From Corynebacterium doosanense CAU 212 = DSM 45436 (GTDB lineage Bacteria; Actinomycetota; Actinomycetes; Mycobacteriales; Mycobacteriaceae), in the NCBI RefSeq assembly GCF_000767055.1, contig NZ_CP006764.1, forward strand, positions 2,542,001-2,606,000: a stretch of 64,000 bases of DNA, read 5' to 3'. The notes under the pieces are model-generated. The model saw only the letters and a program-made list of their open reading frames with translations. It had not been told where the DNA came from and searched no databases. The position numbers were made by a program, and so were the translations under genes. Shown in pieces: positions 1 through 11,196 of the stretch. Position 1 is the stretch's first letter. Each line of letters starts with the position of its first letter.

Positions 1-101
1 AGTATTGTCAAGGCCGCACGCTGGGGAAAAGTTTTCGCCACATGGCGTTTTGGTAACTTTCGTGCCGTATGCAGGCGCTTCGTGAGTACACGTCAACTTT
101 G
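1..101. other. left edge, no gene seen
   Basis: I find no supported coding sequence here. The stretch lies downstream of the PAP2 gene, which is read on the minus strand, and ends at its stop codon. It may hold the 3' flank or promoter of a gene beyond the left edge. Confidence 0.4.
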
Positions 102-635
102 TCAGTTGTTAACCTGACGTTCACCTAAGGCCGTTCGAACCCGCCCCGCGGTCACCCAACAAACCACCCCGACCACCGCCCCCAGCACCGCTCCGGCGAG
201 CACGTCGCTCAGCCAGTGCACCCCCAGATACAGCCGCGACACCATGACGGCCACGGCCCAGATCCACACCGCAGCCCGCGCCCACCACCGTGCGCAGAGC
301 AGGCTCACCAGCACCGCAACCACCGCTGCCCCCGCGGCGTGCCCGGAGGGAAAGGAATCCCCGGAGACCTGCCCCAGCTGAAATTCCGCCGGTGGGCGGG
401 CGCGCCCGATCAGCGCCTTGAGCGCGTGCACCAGCCCGTTGGTCACCAGGATCGCGGGCGGAAGCACCCACCACTGCGCCCACTGTGGCCGCCGGCGGAT
501 CCCCTGCCCGAGGGCCAGCACCAGCGCATACAGCAGTAGGTAGGCGGGGCGGCTGAGTTCGCTGAAAGCGGCGATGAGTGGGGACAGGGCGTCGATACGC
601 GACGCCACCAGCCACCCGAGCACCGCCGCATCCAC
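102..635 (-). CDS. PAP2-superfamily membrane phosphatase
   Basis: This is a small integral-membrane phosphatase of the PAP2 superfamily, which dephosphorylates lipid phosphates or prenyl diphosphates at the membrane. All three signature motifs are visible: K-x6-RP (KALIGRARPP), PSGH, and SR-x5-H-x3-D (SRLYLGVHWLSD), with several hydrophobic segments between. I start at GTG 635, 8 nt after the glf stop, because the protein then begins VDAAVLGWLV, as is usual for actinobacterial PAP2 proteins. A TTG at 680 would overlap glf. Its place directly after glf suggests a role in arabinogalactan lipid-carrier metabolism, for example decaprenyl-phosphoribose phosphate dephosphorylation. That substrate is inferred from context. 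Confidence 0.8.
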   Translation of the reverse strand: MDAAVLGWLVASRIDALSPLIAAFSELSRPAYLLLYALVLALGQGIRRRPQWAQWWVLPPAILVTNGLVHALKALIGRARPPAEFQLGQVSGDSFPSGHAAGAAVVAVLVSLLCARWWARAAVWIWAVAVMVSRLYLGVHWLSDVLAGAVLGAVVGVVCWVTAGRVRTALGERQVNN

Positions 636-642
636 GGTCGAG

Positions 643-2058
<1,416 letters not shown>

Positions 2059-4209
2059 GTGCAGCAAAGACGCCGCATCACGTCGCCCACCGCGACGGGC
2101 GCACTCCGCGCGAACCCGACCGTCGCCGTTCTCACCGTGGCCGCACTCGTTGCCGCCACGGTCTTCGGCGGCAACTCCATCTACCAGGCACAGTCCGAGG
2201 GCGGGGACCCCATCCCCGTCGCCGAGCAGTCCGTCAACTTCGGCGAGTTCGACAACGTCGTCGTCGAGGACGCCGCCATCGCCTCCCAGGGCGGGCAGCC
2301 TGGCCCGAAGACGGTCAAGGAGTTCACCAGCGACACCCCTTTCAGCATGTTCGCCCTGACCTGGAACAGCGACGAGGACTTCGCGTCCTTCGTCCGCGCC
2401 GAGAACGCCGACGGCGAGTGGGGCCCCTGGTACGCCGCCGCCCCCATGGGTGAGCCGAGCGCCGACGGCAAGCGAGGCACCGACCTCATCTACGTCGAGC
2501 CGACCCAGCGCATCCAGGTCTCCGTCGCCGGAGTCGACCTCGGCATCACCGATGCCGACGCCACCCCTGCCGACGAGGCCTCCCTGGAGAACGTCCCCGA
2601 GGAAGCCCCGGTCGCCGGCGCCGGCATCAACCCCGAGTGGGGCACCGGCGGGCCGGACACGGCCGCAACCGAAGAAGCCGCGGCCGAGCCGCAGCCGCTC
2701 GACGAGACCGCCGACACGGACACCACCGGACTGGCCCCCATCGCCTCCAACTACGGCGACATCCAGCCGGTCGCCGAGGCCGAGGCTGAAGCAGAGACCG
2801 AGGACTCCGGCCCCATCTCCGCGGACAACATCGAGGCCGTCCTCATCGACCCGTCGCTGGACGCCGGGCTCAACGAGGGCAACATCGAGCTGGCCGCCAC
2901 CACCGACGGCATGCCCAAGGTCATCTCCCGCGCAGGCTGGGGAGCCAACCAGAGGCTGAGCAACACCTACTACAACGCTCCGGTCAAGGCCGTCACCATC
3001 CACCACACCGCCGGCTCCAACAACTACTCGGAGGCCGAGTCCGCGGCGCTGGTTCGCGGAATCCAGACCTACCACGGCTCCACCCTGGGCTGGGGCGATG
3101 TGGGATACAACGCCATGGTGGACAAGTACGGCAACATCTACGAGGGCCGCGCCGGCGGTCTGGACAAGGCCGTCCAGGGCGCCCACGTCGGCGGATTCAA
3201 CTCCAACACCTGGGGCATCTCTGTCCTGGGCAACTACGAGACCGCCCAGCCCGCCGACGCCTCCGTGCGTGCGGTCGGCCAGCTGGCCGGCTGGAAGGCC
3301 GCCGTCTCCGGGTTCAACCCGACGGGCACGACCTACCTCGCCTCGGACTTCAACTACAACGGCAACAAGTACGGCGTGGGCCAGGGGACGAACTTCCCCA
3401 CCATCAACGCCCACCGCGACTTCCAGTACAACTCCTGCCCGGGCGGGAACCTCTACGCCAAGATGAGTTCCATCCGCTCCATCGCCTCGGAGCGTTACAA
3501 CTCCATCAAGAACGGCACCCCGATCGGCGGGAACCAGACCTCCACGCCGAGCACCCCGGGTAACCCGGCCACGCCGACGACCACGAAGCCGGCCACCACC
3601 AAGCCGGCCACGACCCCGGCCGGAAACACCTCGCCCCTGGATCTCATCCGCAGGGCCCTGAACGGCGACGTTTCCGCGATCATCACCATCGTCGGCTCCA
3701 TCGCGGCGATCCTGCTCGGCACGGCCGCCTCCAACGGCACCGGGAACGCCGGCACCGCACGCGCGGCGGGTGACGTCGAGATTCTCGACGGCCTGAAGAT
3801 CTCCGAGCTGCCCCCCATCATCGACGGGCTCGTCTCCCTCACCGGTGACTCCGAGATCGAGCAGAAGTGGAACACCATCAACTCCGCCTTCGGCCCGGTC
3901 CTGGGCAACTCCAAGGGCGGCGTCTCCACCGCCGGCATCGGCGGCCCGACCCCCGAGGAGGCGGCGAACGCCCGCTTCGCCCTCTTCGACAACGGCATCA
4001 TCGTCTCCGACGACGAGACCGGCACCCACGCCCTGTGGGGCGCGTTGGCCGATGCCTGGGCCGGCCAGGGTTACGACGTCGGACCGCTGGGCATGCCCAC
4101 CTCCGACCCCGTCTCCACCGGCAACGGCGGCGAGCTGAAGGTCGACTTCGAGGGTGGCTCGATCACCTACGATCCGGCCACCAACAAGCTGCACATCTCC
4201 ACGAACTAG
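2059..4209 (+). CDS. secreted N-acetylmuramoyl-L-alanine amidase, PGRP/Amidase_2 type
   Basis: This 716-aa exported protein has an uncleaved-looking N-terminal hydrophobic segment (about residues 20-40), then an acidic, Ala/Glu-rich linker. The PGRP/Amidase_2 domain starts near residue 289 (SRAGWG). Its zinc-ligand pattern is visible as the HH pair near residue 314 and the late H...C (HRDFQYNSCPGG) near 452-460. A Thr/Pro-rich linker and a second hydrophobic segment follow. The C-terminus has two LGFP-like repeats (FGPVLGNSKGG; VGPLGMPTSD), known to anchor proteins to the arabinogalactan. The start is GTG with a GAGGAG site. The neighbourhood resembles M. tuberculosis Rv3811 beside glf. It likely cleaves the stem peptide from muramic acid during wall remodelling. 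Confidence 0.85.
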   Translation: MQQRRRITSPTATGALRANPTVAVLTVAALVAATVFGGNSIYQAQSEGGDPIPVAEQSVNFGEFDNVVVEDAAIASQGGQPGPKTVKEFTSDTPFSMFALTWNSDEDFASFVRAENADGEWGPWYAAAPMGEPSADGKRGTDLIYVEPTQRIQVSVAGVDLGITDADATPADEASLENVPEEAPVAGAGINPEWGTGGPDTAATEEAAAEPQPLDETADTDTTGLAPIASNYGDIQPVAEAEAEAETEDSGPISADNIEAVLIDPSLDAGLNEGNIELAATTDGMPKVISRAGWGANQRLSNTYYNAPVKAVTIHHTAGSNNYSEAESAALVRGIQTYHGSTLGWGDVGYNAMVDKYGNIYEGRAGGLDKAVQGAHVGGFNSNTWGISVLGNYETAQPADASVRAVGQLAGWKAAVSGFNPTGTTYLASDFNYNGNKYGVGQGTNFPTINAHRDFQYNSCPGGNLYAKMSSIRSIASERYNSIKNGTPIGGNQTSTPSTPGNPATPTTTKPATTKPATTPAGNTSPLDLIRRALNGDVSAIITIVGSIAAILLGTAASNGTGNAGTARAAGDVEILDGLKISELPPIIDGLVSLTGDSEIEQKWNTINSAFGPVLGNSKGGVSTAGIGGPTPEEAANARFALFDNGIIVSDDETGTHALWGALADAWAGQGYDVGPLGMPTSDPVSTGNGGELKVDFEGGSITYDPATNKLHISTN

Positions 4210-4220
4210 GCAGCGGCCGG

Positions 4221-4257
4221 AATCGGCCCAACCCCTTCAGCAGGGGTTGGGCCGATT
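4221..4257. terminator. bidirectional terminator
   Basis: A perfect 15-bp stem (AATCGGCCCAACCCC / GGGGTTGGGCCGATT) with a 7-nt loop lies between the convergent amidase and glpK genes. The flanking T and A residues let it work in both directions. Confidence 0.85.
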
Positions 4258-4264
4258 TTCTGTG

Positions 4265-5785
4265 TTATTCGTCCCCGGCCAGGTCGAAGGACTTCTCCAC
4301 GGCTCGGTTCCAGCCGTCGACAAGCACGCCCCGGTCCACCTGGCTCATGGCCGGGCTCCACGAGGATTCGATGGGCACGAGCCCGGCGATGTCGCTGAGC
4401 GAGTAGTAGAGCCCGCGGCCGTACCCGGCGGCGAAGGCGGCGCCGAGCACGGTCGTCTCGATGTTCGCCGGGCGCTCGACCTCGATGCCCAGGACATCCG
4501 CCTGCAGTTGCATGAGCAGGTCGTTGGCGACCATGCCGCCGTCGACACGCAGGCGTCCCAGCTGCACCCCGGAGTCCGCGACCATCGCGTCCACCACCTC
4601 CCGAGTTTGCAGGCACGTCGCCTCCAGCGCGGCGCGGGCGATGTGACGCCGGTCCGCGAAACGCGTCAGCCCGACGATGACACCACGTGCGTCCGGGCGC
4701 CAGCGCGGGGCGAACAATCCGGAGAACGCCGGCACGACGTAGACACCCGCGGAATCCGGCACCTCTCGGGCGAGTGTCTCCGACTCCCCCGCGGTGCGCA
4801 GGATCCCCAGCTGGTCACGCAGCCACTGAATGAGCGAACCGCCCACCGCCACCGACCCCTCCAGCGCGTAGACGGGCTCCTCCCCCGCGACCTGCCACCC
4901 GATGGTGGTCAGCAGCCCATGCTCGGAGAAATGCGGCTGGTCACCCGTGTTGAGCAGCAGGAACAGGCCCGTCCCATAGGTGTTTTTAGCGTCGCCGGGC
5001 TCAAAACACGCCTGCCCGAACAGTGCGGCGCTCTGATCGCCCAGGATTGCGGCGATGGGCACTCCCGCCAGAGTCCCCCGGTGGCGGACGGTGCCGAAGT
5101 CACCTATCGACGCCCGGATCTCAGGTAGCACCGCCAGCGGGACGCCGACCTTCTCGCACAGCTCCTCGTCCCACGTCTGCGTGCGCAGGTCCATGAGCAG
5201 GGTGCGCGAGGCGTTGGTGACGTCGGTCGCGTGCACGGCGGGGCGCCCCTCGTCGCCACGCGCTCCCCCGGTGAGATTCCACAGCAGCCAGGTGTCCATG
5301 GTCCCGGCGAGGAGCTCCCCGCGCTCAGCGCGCTCGCGGGCGCCGTCCACATGGTCGAGGAACCACGCGATCTTCGGACCCGCCGGGTAAGAGCTGGCCA
5401 GCAGGCCGGTGCGCTCCAGCCACCTCTCGGGATCGCCACCACCGATCGCGGACGTGCGGGTGTCCTGCCAGACGATCGCGTTGTGGATGGGCCGACCGGT
5501 GGCCTTCTCCCACACCACGGCTGTCTCGCGCTGGTTGGTCAGGCCGAGTGCGGAGATGTCTTCGGGGGTGGCATCGATGTCGACCACCGCCTGCGAGACC
5601 ACCTGGCGCACGTTCGCCCAGATCTCCGCGGCGTCGTGTTCCACCCAGCCCTGCCGGGGCATGATCTGCCGGTGCTCACACTGCGCGCTGGCCACCACCT
5701 CGCCCGAGCGGGTGATGATGACACACCGCGTCGAGGTCGTGCCCTGGTCGATGGCGGCAAGGAGTTCGGTCCGGGATTCGCTCAC
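4265..5785 (-). CDS. glpK: glycerol kinase
   Basis: An FGGY-family sugar kinase that phosphorylates glycerol with ATP to glycerol 3-phosphate. The N-terminal nucleotide-binding motif [10 protein letters not shown] and the substrate-domain motif [12 protein letters not shown] are typical of GlpK, as is VWQDTRT. I choose GTG 5785 (506 aa) because CACAAT lies exactly 7 nt upstream, consistent with a leaderless start; GTG 5809 is the alternative. It ends 7 nt from the bidirectional terminator. Nearby acyltransferase and glycerophosphodiesterase genes also feed glycerol 3-phosphate and lipid metabolism. Confidence 0.93.
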   Translation of the reverse strand: MSESRTELLAAIDQGTTSTRCVIITRSGEVVASAQCEHRQIMPRQGWVEHDAAEIWANVRQVVSQAVVDIDATPEDISALGLTNQRETAVVWEKATGRPIHNAIVWQDTRTSAIGGGDPERWLERTGLLASSYPAGPKIAWFLDHVDGARERAERGELLAGTMDTWLLWNLTGGARGDEGRPAVHATDVTNASRTLLMDLRTQTWDEELCEKVGVPLAVLPEIRASIGDFGTVRHRGTLAGVPIAAILGDQSAALFGQACFEPGDAKNTYGTGLFLLLNTGDQPHFSEHGLLTTIGWQVAGEEPVYALEGSVAVGGSLIQWLRDQLGILRTAGESETLAREVPDSAGVYVVPAFSGLFAPRWRPDARGVIVGLTRFADRRHIARAALEATCLQTREVVDAMVADSGVQLGRLRVDGGMVANDLLMQLQADVLGIEVERPANIETTVLGAAFAAGYGRGLYYSLSDIAGLVPIESSWSPAMSQVDRGVLVDGWNRAVEKSFDLAGDE

Positions 5786-5831
5786 CCGCCCCATTGTGCC
5801 GGGGGTCACCGGCGGGGCGGGAATCCGGGGG

Positions 5832-6677
5832 TCAGAACCAGCGCTCGAGCACCTCGGCCACGCCGCCCTCGTCGTTGGTGGCGGTGACCATGTCCCCCGC
5901 CTCGAGCACCGACGGGTTCGCGTTGCCCATGGCCACCCCGAGGCGCACCCACTTCAGCATCTCGATGTCGTTGGGCATGTCGCCGAAAGCCACTACATCG
6001 TCGCTGCTCACGCCGTGGATCTCGGCCAGCCGGGACACACCCAGTGCCTTGGTCACTCCCGGCGCGGCGACCTCGATCAGTCCCTCGTTCATGGAGTACG
6101 TGACGTGCGCCTCCGTGGCAACGATGTGCGGCGCGATCTTGGCGTACATCTGCGGGGCGGTGAGGTGGTCGTTGCGCAGGATCATCTTCACGGCCGGCAG
6201 GCCGATGACCTCACTGCGCGAGGCCGAACCGAAGCCCTGCTCCTCCCAGGTGTGCAGGTAACCGGGGCCGATGACAAAGACATCCCGCGGGTCGTCGAGG
6301 GAGCTGACCCCGACACGTTCCACGGCGACGGCCACGCCGCCGTCGTTACGCAGTGCCCATTCGGCGGCCTCGAGCACCCCGGTCATCGCCTCGGCGGAGA
6401 TCTCCCGGGCGGAGAGCACGGAGTCGGAGGCGGAGTCGTAGAGCACGGCACCGTTGGAGGTCACGCAGATGGGGCGGACGGGCAGCTGGTCCAGGACCAT
6501 GCCCACCCAGCGGAAGGGACGCCCCGTGGCCAGCGCGACCTCGCAGCCGGCGTCGGTGGCGCGGGAGATGGCGTCGCGCAACCGGGGCGTGACACGGTCC
6601 TCGGAGTTGAGCAGGGTGCCGTCGATGTCGCTGACGATGAGGTGCGGCCGCCAGCCGTCGATAAGCGATGCCGTCAT
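5832..6677 (-). CDS. Cof-type HAD hydrolase
   Basis: A 281-aa HAD phosphatase of the Cof/YwpJ subgroup. Motif I is SDIDGTLL (the nucleophile and acid/base Asp pair), followed by the C2-type cap and, late in the protein, [13 protein letters not shown] (motif IV). Such enzymes hydrolyse sugar phosphates or other small phosphates; the substrate cannot be told. Its ATG overlaps the end of the acyltransferase gene by 4 nt (ATGA), so the two are translationally coupled. The order serS, acyltransferase, HAD matches C. glutamicum cg3201-cg3199 as I recall it. Confidence 0.9.
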   Translation of the reverse strand: MTASLIDGWRPHLIVSDIDGTLLNSEDRVTPRLRDAISRATDAGCEVALATGRPFRWVGMVLDQLPVRPICVTSNGAVLYDSASDSVLSAREISAEAMTGVLEAAEWALRNDGGVAVAVERVGVSSLDDPRDVFVIGPGYLHTWEEQGFGSASRSEVIGLPAVKMILRNDHLTAPQMYAKIAPHIVATEAHVTYSMNEGLIEVAAPGVTKALGVSRLAEIHGVSSDDVVAFGDMPNDIEMLKWVRLGVAMGNANPSVLEAGDMVTATNDEGGVAEVLERWF

Positions 6678-7504
6678 CGGCGTGCCCGCTCCTCCTTCGT
6701 CTTCTTCTCGATTTCCTTGGCCTCCTCCAGCGTCGGCGCGCCGCCGCCGAGGGACGCCGGGCGCCAGCTCTCGCCACCGGGGAAGGGGCCGTATTCGCGT
6801 TCGTACTCGCCGCGCGCCTCCTCGAGAAGTTCCTGGAGGGCGACCTTGAGGGCGGCGGTGCGCTCCACGGGGTCACCCGCCGGGTCGATCGGGGTGCCCA
6901 CGTGCACCCGGACCGGGATCTTCTTGCGCCCCAGCTGGGCCTTGCCCCCCTTGGGCAGGATGCGCTGTCCGCCCCAGGTGGCCACGGGAATCAGGGGAAC
7001 CCCGGCTTCGGCCGCGATGCGCACGGCTCCGGACTTGAGTTCCTTGATCTCGTAACTCAGGGAGACCGTCGCCTCGGGGAACACCGCGACCAGGTCACCG
7101 GCCTTCAGTCGAGCCACGGCCTCGGACACCGACGCGGTGCCCGCGGCCCGGTCGACAGAGAGGTGCTTCATCGAGCGCATGAGCACGCCGGCGACGCGGT
7201 GCTCGAAGATCTCCTTCTTGGCCATGAACCGCACCAGCCGGCGTCCGCGCAGGTGGGCGGGGATGCCGACCCACACCATGTCGAAGTAGTTGGTGTGGTT
7301 GGAGGCCAGGAGCGCTCCCCCGTCGGCGGGAATGTTCTCGGAACCCACCACGGTCACCGTCGTTCCGGAGGCGCGCATCCAGAGCTTGGCCAGCCGGATG
7401 AACAGGCCGCCGTAGGGGAACTCCCGCGATTCGGACGCGTGGCCCACGATGGCCCCGTACCCCTCGGGGACGCGGAACTGCCCGGCTTTGATGTACTTGG
7501 TCAT
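6674..7504 (-). CDS. PlsC-family acyltransferase
   Basis: A 276-aa lysophosphatidic acid acyltransferase-like protein. The catalytic NHxxxxD block is visible (NHTNYFDMVW), and the glycerophosphate-binding block appears as FPEATVS. It probably acylates 1-acylglycerol 3-phosphate or a related lipid acceptor at the membrane. ATG 7504 has TAGACT exactly 7 nt upstream, so it is probably leaderless even though serS ends only about 10 nt upstream on the same strand. It overlaps the following HAD gene by 4 nt. The C-terminus is rich in Lys, Glu and Arg. Confidence 0.88.
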   Translation of the reverse strand: MTKYIKAGQFRVPEGYGAIVGHASESREFPYGGLFIRLAKLWMRASGTTVTVVGSENIPADGGALLASNHTNYFDMVWVGIPAHLRGRRLVRFMAKKEIFEHRVAGVLMRSMKHLSVDRAAGTASVSEAVARLKAGDLVAVFPEATVSLSYEIKELKSGAVRIAAEAGVPLIPVATWGGQRILPKGGKAQLGRKKIPVRVHVGTPIDPAGDPVERTAALKVALQELLEEARGEYEREYGPFPGGESWRPASLGGGAPTLEEAKEIEKKTKEERARR

Positions 7505-7514
7505 GCCGGGGAGT

Positions 7515-8774
7515 CTACTTGCCCGGCGTGAGGATGTCCTCGCCCACGAACGGCCGCAGCGCCTCGGGCACGACGACCGATCCGTCCGCCTGCTGGTGGT
7601 TCTCCAGGATGGCTACCAGCCAGCGCGTGGTGGCGAGGGTGCCGTTGAGGGTGGCCACGGTCTGCGGCTTGCCCTCGGCGTCGCGGAAGCGGGTGTTGAG
7701 GCGTCGCCCCTGGTAGGTCGTGGTGTTCGAGGTCGAGGTCAGCTCGCGATAGGCGTTCTGGGTGGGCACCCACGCCTCGGTGTCGAACTTGCGCGCCGCG
7801 GAGGAACCGAGGTCCCCGCCGGCGACGTCGATGATCCGGTAGGGCACCTCGACGGCCGCGAGCATCTCGCGTTCCATCTTCAGCAGCTTCTGGTGCTGCT
7901 CAGTGGCCTCGGCCGGGTCGCAGTAGACAAACATCTCGAGCTTGTCGAACTGGTGGACGCGGATGATGCCGCGGGTGTCCTTGCCGTAGCTTCCCGCTTC
8001 TCGACGGAAGCAGCTCGACCATCCCGCGTACTTCAGCGGACCGTTGGAGAGATCGATGATCTCGTCCTTGTGGTAGCCGGCGAGCGCAACCTCGGAGGTG
8101 CCCACGAGGAAGAGGTCGTCGTTCTTCAGGCGGTAGACCTCGTCCTCGTGCTCGCCGAGGAAACCCGTGCCCTGCATGATCTCCGGGCGCACGAGCACCG
8201 GCGGAATCATGACGGTGAAGCCGTTCTCCCGGGCCTTCTGCGCGGCCAGCATGAGCAGGCCGAGCTGCAGGAACGCGCCGTCACCGGTGAGGAAATAAAA
8301 ACGTGCGCCGCTGACCTTGGCGCCACGCTCCATGTCCAGCAGGCCGAGGGACTCGCCCAGGTCGAGGTGGTCCTTGGGCTCGAAGTCGAAGGTGGGCTTC
8401 TCACCCACCTCCTCCAGCACGATGAAGTCGTCCTCGCCGCCGGCGGGCGCGCCCTCGACGACGTTGTCGATGCGCAGCTGCAGCGCGGACATCTTCTCCT
8501 CGGCAGCTTTCTGCTCCTCCTCGGCGGCCTTGACCCGGGCCTTGAGTTCGTTGGAGCCCTCCAGCAGCGCGGGGCGCTCCTCCGGCGCGGCCTGGCCGAT
8601 CTTCTTGCCGAAGGCCTTCTGCTCGGCGCGCAGGGAGTCGGCCGCGTGGATGGCCTCACGGCGGGCCTCATCGGCGGCCAGCAGGTCGTCGACCAGCGCC
8701 GGGTTAGCACCACGGGTGACCTGGGAGGCGCGGACGGCGTCGGGGTTTTCGCGGAGGAATTTCAGATCAATCAC
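7515..8774 (-). CDS. serS: seryl-tRNA synthetase
   Basis: A class II aminoacyl-tRNA synthetase that charges tRNA-Ser. From GTG 8774 the protein is 419 aa and begins [14 protein letters not shown], the usual SerS start. The N-terminal coiled-coil arm (about residues 30-105, rich in Glu/Lys/Ala) binds the long variable arm of the tRNA. Class II motif 2 ([17 protein letters not shown]) and motif 3 with the late Arg ([16 protein letters not shown]) are present. TAAGGT lies 8 nt before GTG, consistent with a leaderless start. The divergent neighbour is farR. Confidence 0.97.
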   Translation of the reverse strand: MIDLKFLRENPDAVRASQVTRGANPALVDDLLAADEARREAIHAADSLRAEQKAFGKKIGQAAPEERPALLEGSNELKARVKAAEEEQKAAEEKMSALQLRIDNVVEGAPAGGEDDFIVLEEVGEKPTFDFEPKDHLDLGESLGLLDMERGAKVSGARFYFLTGDGAFLQLGLLMLAAQKARENGFTVMIPPVLVRPEIMQGTGFLGEHEDEVYRLKNDDLFLVGTSEVALAGYHKDEIIDLSNGPLKYAGWSSCFRREAGSYGKDTRGIIRVHQFDKLEMFVYCDPAEATEQHQKLLKMEREMLAAVEVPYRIIDVAGGDLGSSAARKFDTEAWVPTQNAYRELTSTSNTTTYQGRRLNTRFRDAEGKPQTVATLNGTLATTRWLVAILENHQQADGSVVVPEALRPFVGEDILTPGK

Positions 8775-8878
8775 ACCTGCAGACCTTACCGTGACCACGC
8801 CCGGCACGGTCGACCCGCACCCATCGTTGTGCAGAAACCTATAGACCGGTGATAACCACGCGGTCTAGGCTGATCCCC

Positions 8879-9658
8879 ATGGCCCCGCCCGACTCCACGG
8901 TACTGCCCGTCCTGCCCGACGTCACCATCGTCGACGGCACCGTGCCCAAGCACGCGCAACTGCGCGACATCCTCAACTCCCTGGCGTCCACCACGCTCTC
9001 CCCGGGCGACATGCTCCCCGGGGAACGGGTGATCGAGGAATATTACGGCGTCTCGCGGATCACCGTCCGCCGCGCCATCGGGGACCTGGTCGCCTCCGGG
9101 CGGCTGCGCCGGGTCCGCAGCAAGGGCACCTTCGTGGCGCCGAATGCGCTGGTCTCGCGACTGCACCTGGCGTCGTTCTCGGCGGAGATGAACGCACAGG
9201 AGGTGACGGCGTCGTCAAGAATCCTCCTCTCCGCACGCGCCACCCCGCCGCTGCCCGTGGCGGAGTTCTTCGGCGCGGATCCCTCCACTCCGCAGATCCA
9301 CCTGCGTCGCCTGCGGCTCGGCGACGGCGTGCCCTATTCCATCGACGACGGCTGGTACAACGCCGCCGTCGCCCCCGAGCTGCTGGAACGCGACGTGTAC
9401 AACTCCGTCTACGCCATCCTGGACAAGGAGTTCGGCCACGCCGTCACCGACGCCGACCAGACCGTCACCGCGGTGTCCGCGGACCTGCAGACCGCGCCTG
9501 ACCTCGACGTGGAGATCGGCACGCCCCTGCTGCAGATCGTGCGCACCGCACGGTCGCGGGATGTACCGGTCGAGTGGTGCTCGTCGGTCTACCGCACGGA
9601 CCGGTACCGTCTGACCTCGCGGATCGAACGGGACGACATCGCTGACGCGCTCCCCTGA
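8879..9658 (+). CDS. farR: GntR/HutC-family regulator, FarR ortholog
   Basis: A 259-aa transcriptional regulator. The N-terminal GntR winged helix contains PGERVIEEYYGVSRITVRRA, and a UTRA/HutC effector domain follows from about residue 95. I start at ATG 8879 because TAGGCT (8866-8871) lies exactly 7 nt upstream; an upstream start at 8849 lacks a ribosome-binding site. Position beside serS and domain type match C. glutamicum FarR (cg3202), a fatty-acyl-responsive regulator reported to act on glutamate and arginine pathway genes. Assignment as ortholog rests on synteny plus family. Confidence 0.85.
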   Translation: MAPPDSTVLPVLPDVTIVDGTVPKHAQLRDILNSLASTTLSPGDMLPGERVIEEYYGVSRITVRRAIGDLVASGRLRRVRSKGTFVAPNALVSRLHLASFSAEMNAQEVTASSRILLSARATPPLPVAEFFGADPSTPQIHLRRLRLGDGVPYSIDDGWYNAAVAPELLERDVYNSVYAILDKEFGHAVTDADQTVTAVSADLQTAPDLDVEIGTPLLQIVRTARSRDVPVEWCSSVYRTDRYRLTSRIERDDIADALP

Positions 9659-9699
9659 CGTGACTTTCCCCCGCTCACCGGTGCACAATGGTCAGCATT

Positions 9700-10785
9700 A
9701 TGAGCACTAGAGCCACCCTGCCGACGAGGACCCCGAGCAGCACCGCGTCCTGGCGATCCGCAACCGCCGTCCGCACCGCACTCGTCGCCGCCCTCGTCGG
9801 CGCCGCGGGTGTCGGCGGTTACGGGTTTGTCTCCCAGTCGGACGGCACAGGCACCGACTCCACCACGGCAGCGCCCGGTTCCTCCTCCACCGCCCCGGCT
9901 GTCGACGCCGCCCCGTTCACCACCGCCGCCGCCGGCGACTGCCTGACCTGGGGCGTGGCGGAAGGCACGGGCGAGCTGGAGAACTTCGAGCGCACCTCCT
10001 GCGACGAGACCCACCGCTTCGAGGTCTCCACCCGCGAGGACCTGGCCACCTACCCCGCCAGCGAGTTCGGCCCCGAGGCCGAGCAGCCTGGCGTCACCCG
10101 CCAGGCGCAGCTGCGTGAGGAACTCTGCCAGAGCGCCACGCTGCGCTACCTCGACGGGCGCTACGACCCGGCCGGGCGTTACTCCATCGCCTCTATTCTC
10201 CCGCCCGCGGAGAAGTGGGCCGCGGGCGACCGCACCCTCCTCTGCGGGATCCAGGAGACCGATCCCGGCGGAACCGTCGTCGAGACCAGTGGTTTTGTCG
10301 CACAGCAGGACCAGTCGCGGGTCTATCCCGCGGGTTACTGCATCCAGGTCGACGGCTCGCAGCAGCTCGCCCCGATCTACTGCGATCAGCCGCACCAGCT
10401 CGAGGCCACCTCCGTGGTGGACCTGCTCCCGGTGTTCCCGGAGGGCACCCCCAGTGTCGAGCAGCAGGACACCCACCTGCGCGATGTGTGCACGCAGGCC
10501 GCCATCGACTACCTCGGCGACGACGAGGCCCTCTACCAGTCGACGCTGCAGCCCTACTGGATCCCCATCCAGTCGGCTTCGTGGATCGGCGGCTCACACT
10601 CGACGAACTGCTACCTCGTGCACGCCAACCCCGAGGGCGGATTCTCGGAGCTTGTCGGCACGGCCAAGGACAAGCCGGCGCTGAAGATCAACGGCGCCCC
10701 GGTCCCCGAGCAGCCGGCCCGCGACCCGGTGCGTGCCCCGGCGCCCGCCTCCTCTGCGGCACCCACCCCGGCGCCCGCACAGTAG
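9700..10785 (+). CDS. septum-formation domain membrane protein
   Basis: A 361-aa protein with one N-terminal transmembrane segment (about residues 28-45) and a large outside domain with evenly spaced Cys residues (GDCLTWGV, TSCDETHRF, REELCQSA, YCIQVDG, YCDQPHQLE, DVCTQA, TNCYLVHA). This duplicated Cys/His pattern is that of the septum formation family known from actinobacteria. The C-terminus is Pro/Ala-rich. Start codon choice between 9688 and 9700 is uncertain. The zincin gene begins at the base after its stop, so the two form an operon. Confidence 0.75.
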   Translation: MSTRATLPTRTPSSTASWRSATAVRTALVAALVGAAGVGGYGFVSQSDGTGTDSTTAAPGSSSTAPAVDAAPFTTAAAGDCLTWGVAEGTGELENFERTSCDETHRFEVSTREDLATYPASEFGPEAEQPGVTRQAQLREELCQSATLRYLDGRYDPAGRYSIASILPPAEKWAAGDRTLLCGIQETDPGGTVVETSGFVAQQDQSRVYPAGYCIQVDGSQQLAPIYCDQPHQLEATSVVDLLPVFPEGTPSVEQQDTHLRDVCTQAAIDYLGDDEALYQSTLQPYWIPIQSASWIGGSHSTNCYLVHANPEGGFSELVGTAKDKPALKINGAPVPEQPARDPVRAPAPASSAAPTPAPAQ

Positions 10786-11133
10786 ATGTACCGCGTCAGC
10801 GACGAGCGTTTCGACGAGCTCGTCGATGACGCCCTGGACAAACTTCCCGAGGCCGTCGTGCGGCGCATGGGCAACGTCGTCGTCCTGGTCCAGCCCTTCA
10901 ACGAGGAGAACCCGGAGATCCTCGGTCTCTACCAGGGCGTCCCGCTCACCGAGCGCACCTTCGACCACACGGGTTATCTCCCCGACGCGATCTTCATCTA
11001 CAAGGACACCCTCGAGCGCCACGCCGTCTCCGAGGACGATCTCGCCCACGAGGTGGAGGTCACCGTCTTCCACGAGGTCGGCCACTACTTCGGCATCGAG
11101 GAGCATCGGCTGCACCAGCTGGGTTGGGGTTAG
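10786..11133 (+). CDS. zincin-like metallopeptidase family protein
   Basis: A 115-aa protein with HEVGHYFGIEEHRL, an HExxHxxG zinc site near the C-terminus, fitting the short actinobacterial zincin_1 (metallopeptidase) family. Its full length is normal for that family and no signal peptide is seen, so it acts in the cytoplasm. The ATG immediately follows the TAG of the septum-formation gene. The physiological substrate is not known. Confidence 0.88.
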   Translation: MYRVSDERFDELVDDALDKLPEAVVRRMGNVVVLVQPFNEENPEILGLYQGVPLTERTFDHTGYLPDAIFIYKDTLERHAVSEDDLAHEVEVTVFHEVGHYFGIEEHRLHQLGWG

Positions 11134-11153
11134 CTTCTCGACGGTCGTTTTCC

Positions 11154-11179
11154 CGGCAGTCCAGACGTCTGGACTGCCG
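11154..11179. terminator. 26-bp perfect palindrome, likely bidirectional terminator
   Basis: A perfectly self-complementary 26-bp sequence (CGGCAGTCCAGAC and its reverse complement) sits between the convergent zincin gene and the VOC pseudogene. It can fold with an ACGT loop but has no clear T run, so a protein-binding site is an alternative. Confidence 0.55.
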
Positions 11180-11196
11180 CAGCAGTGACCCCTAAC

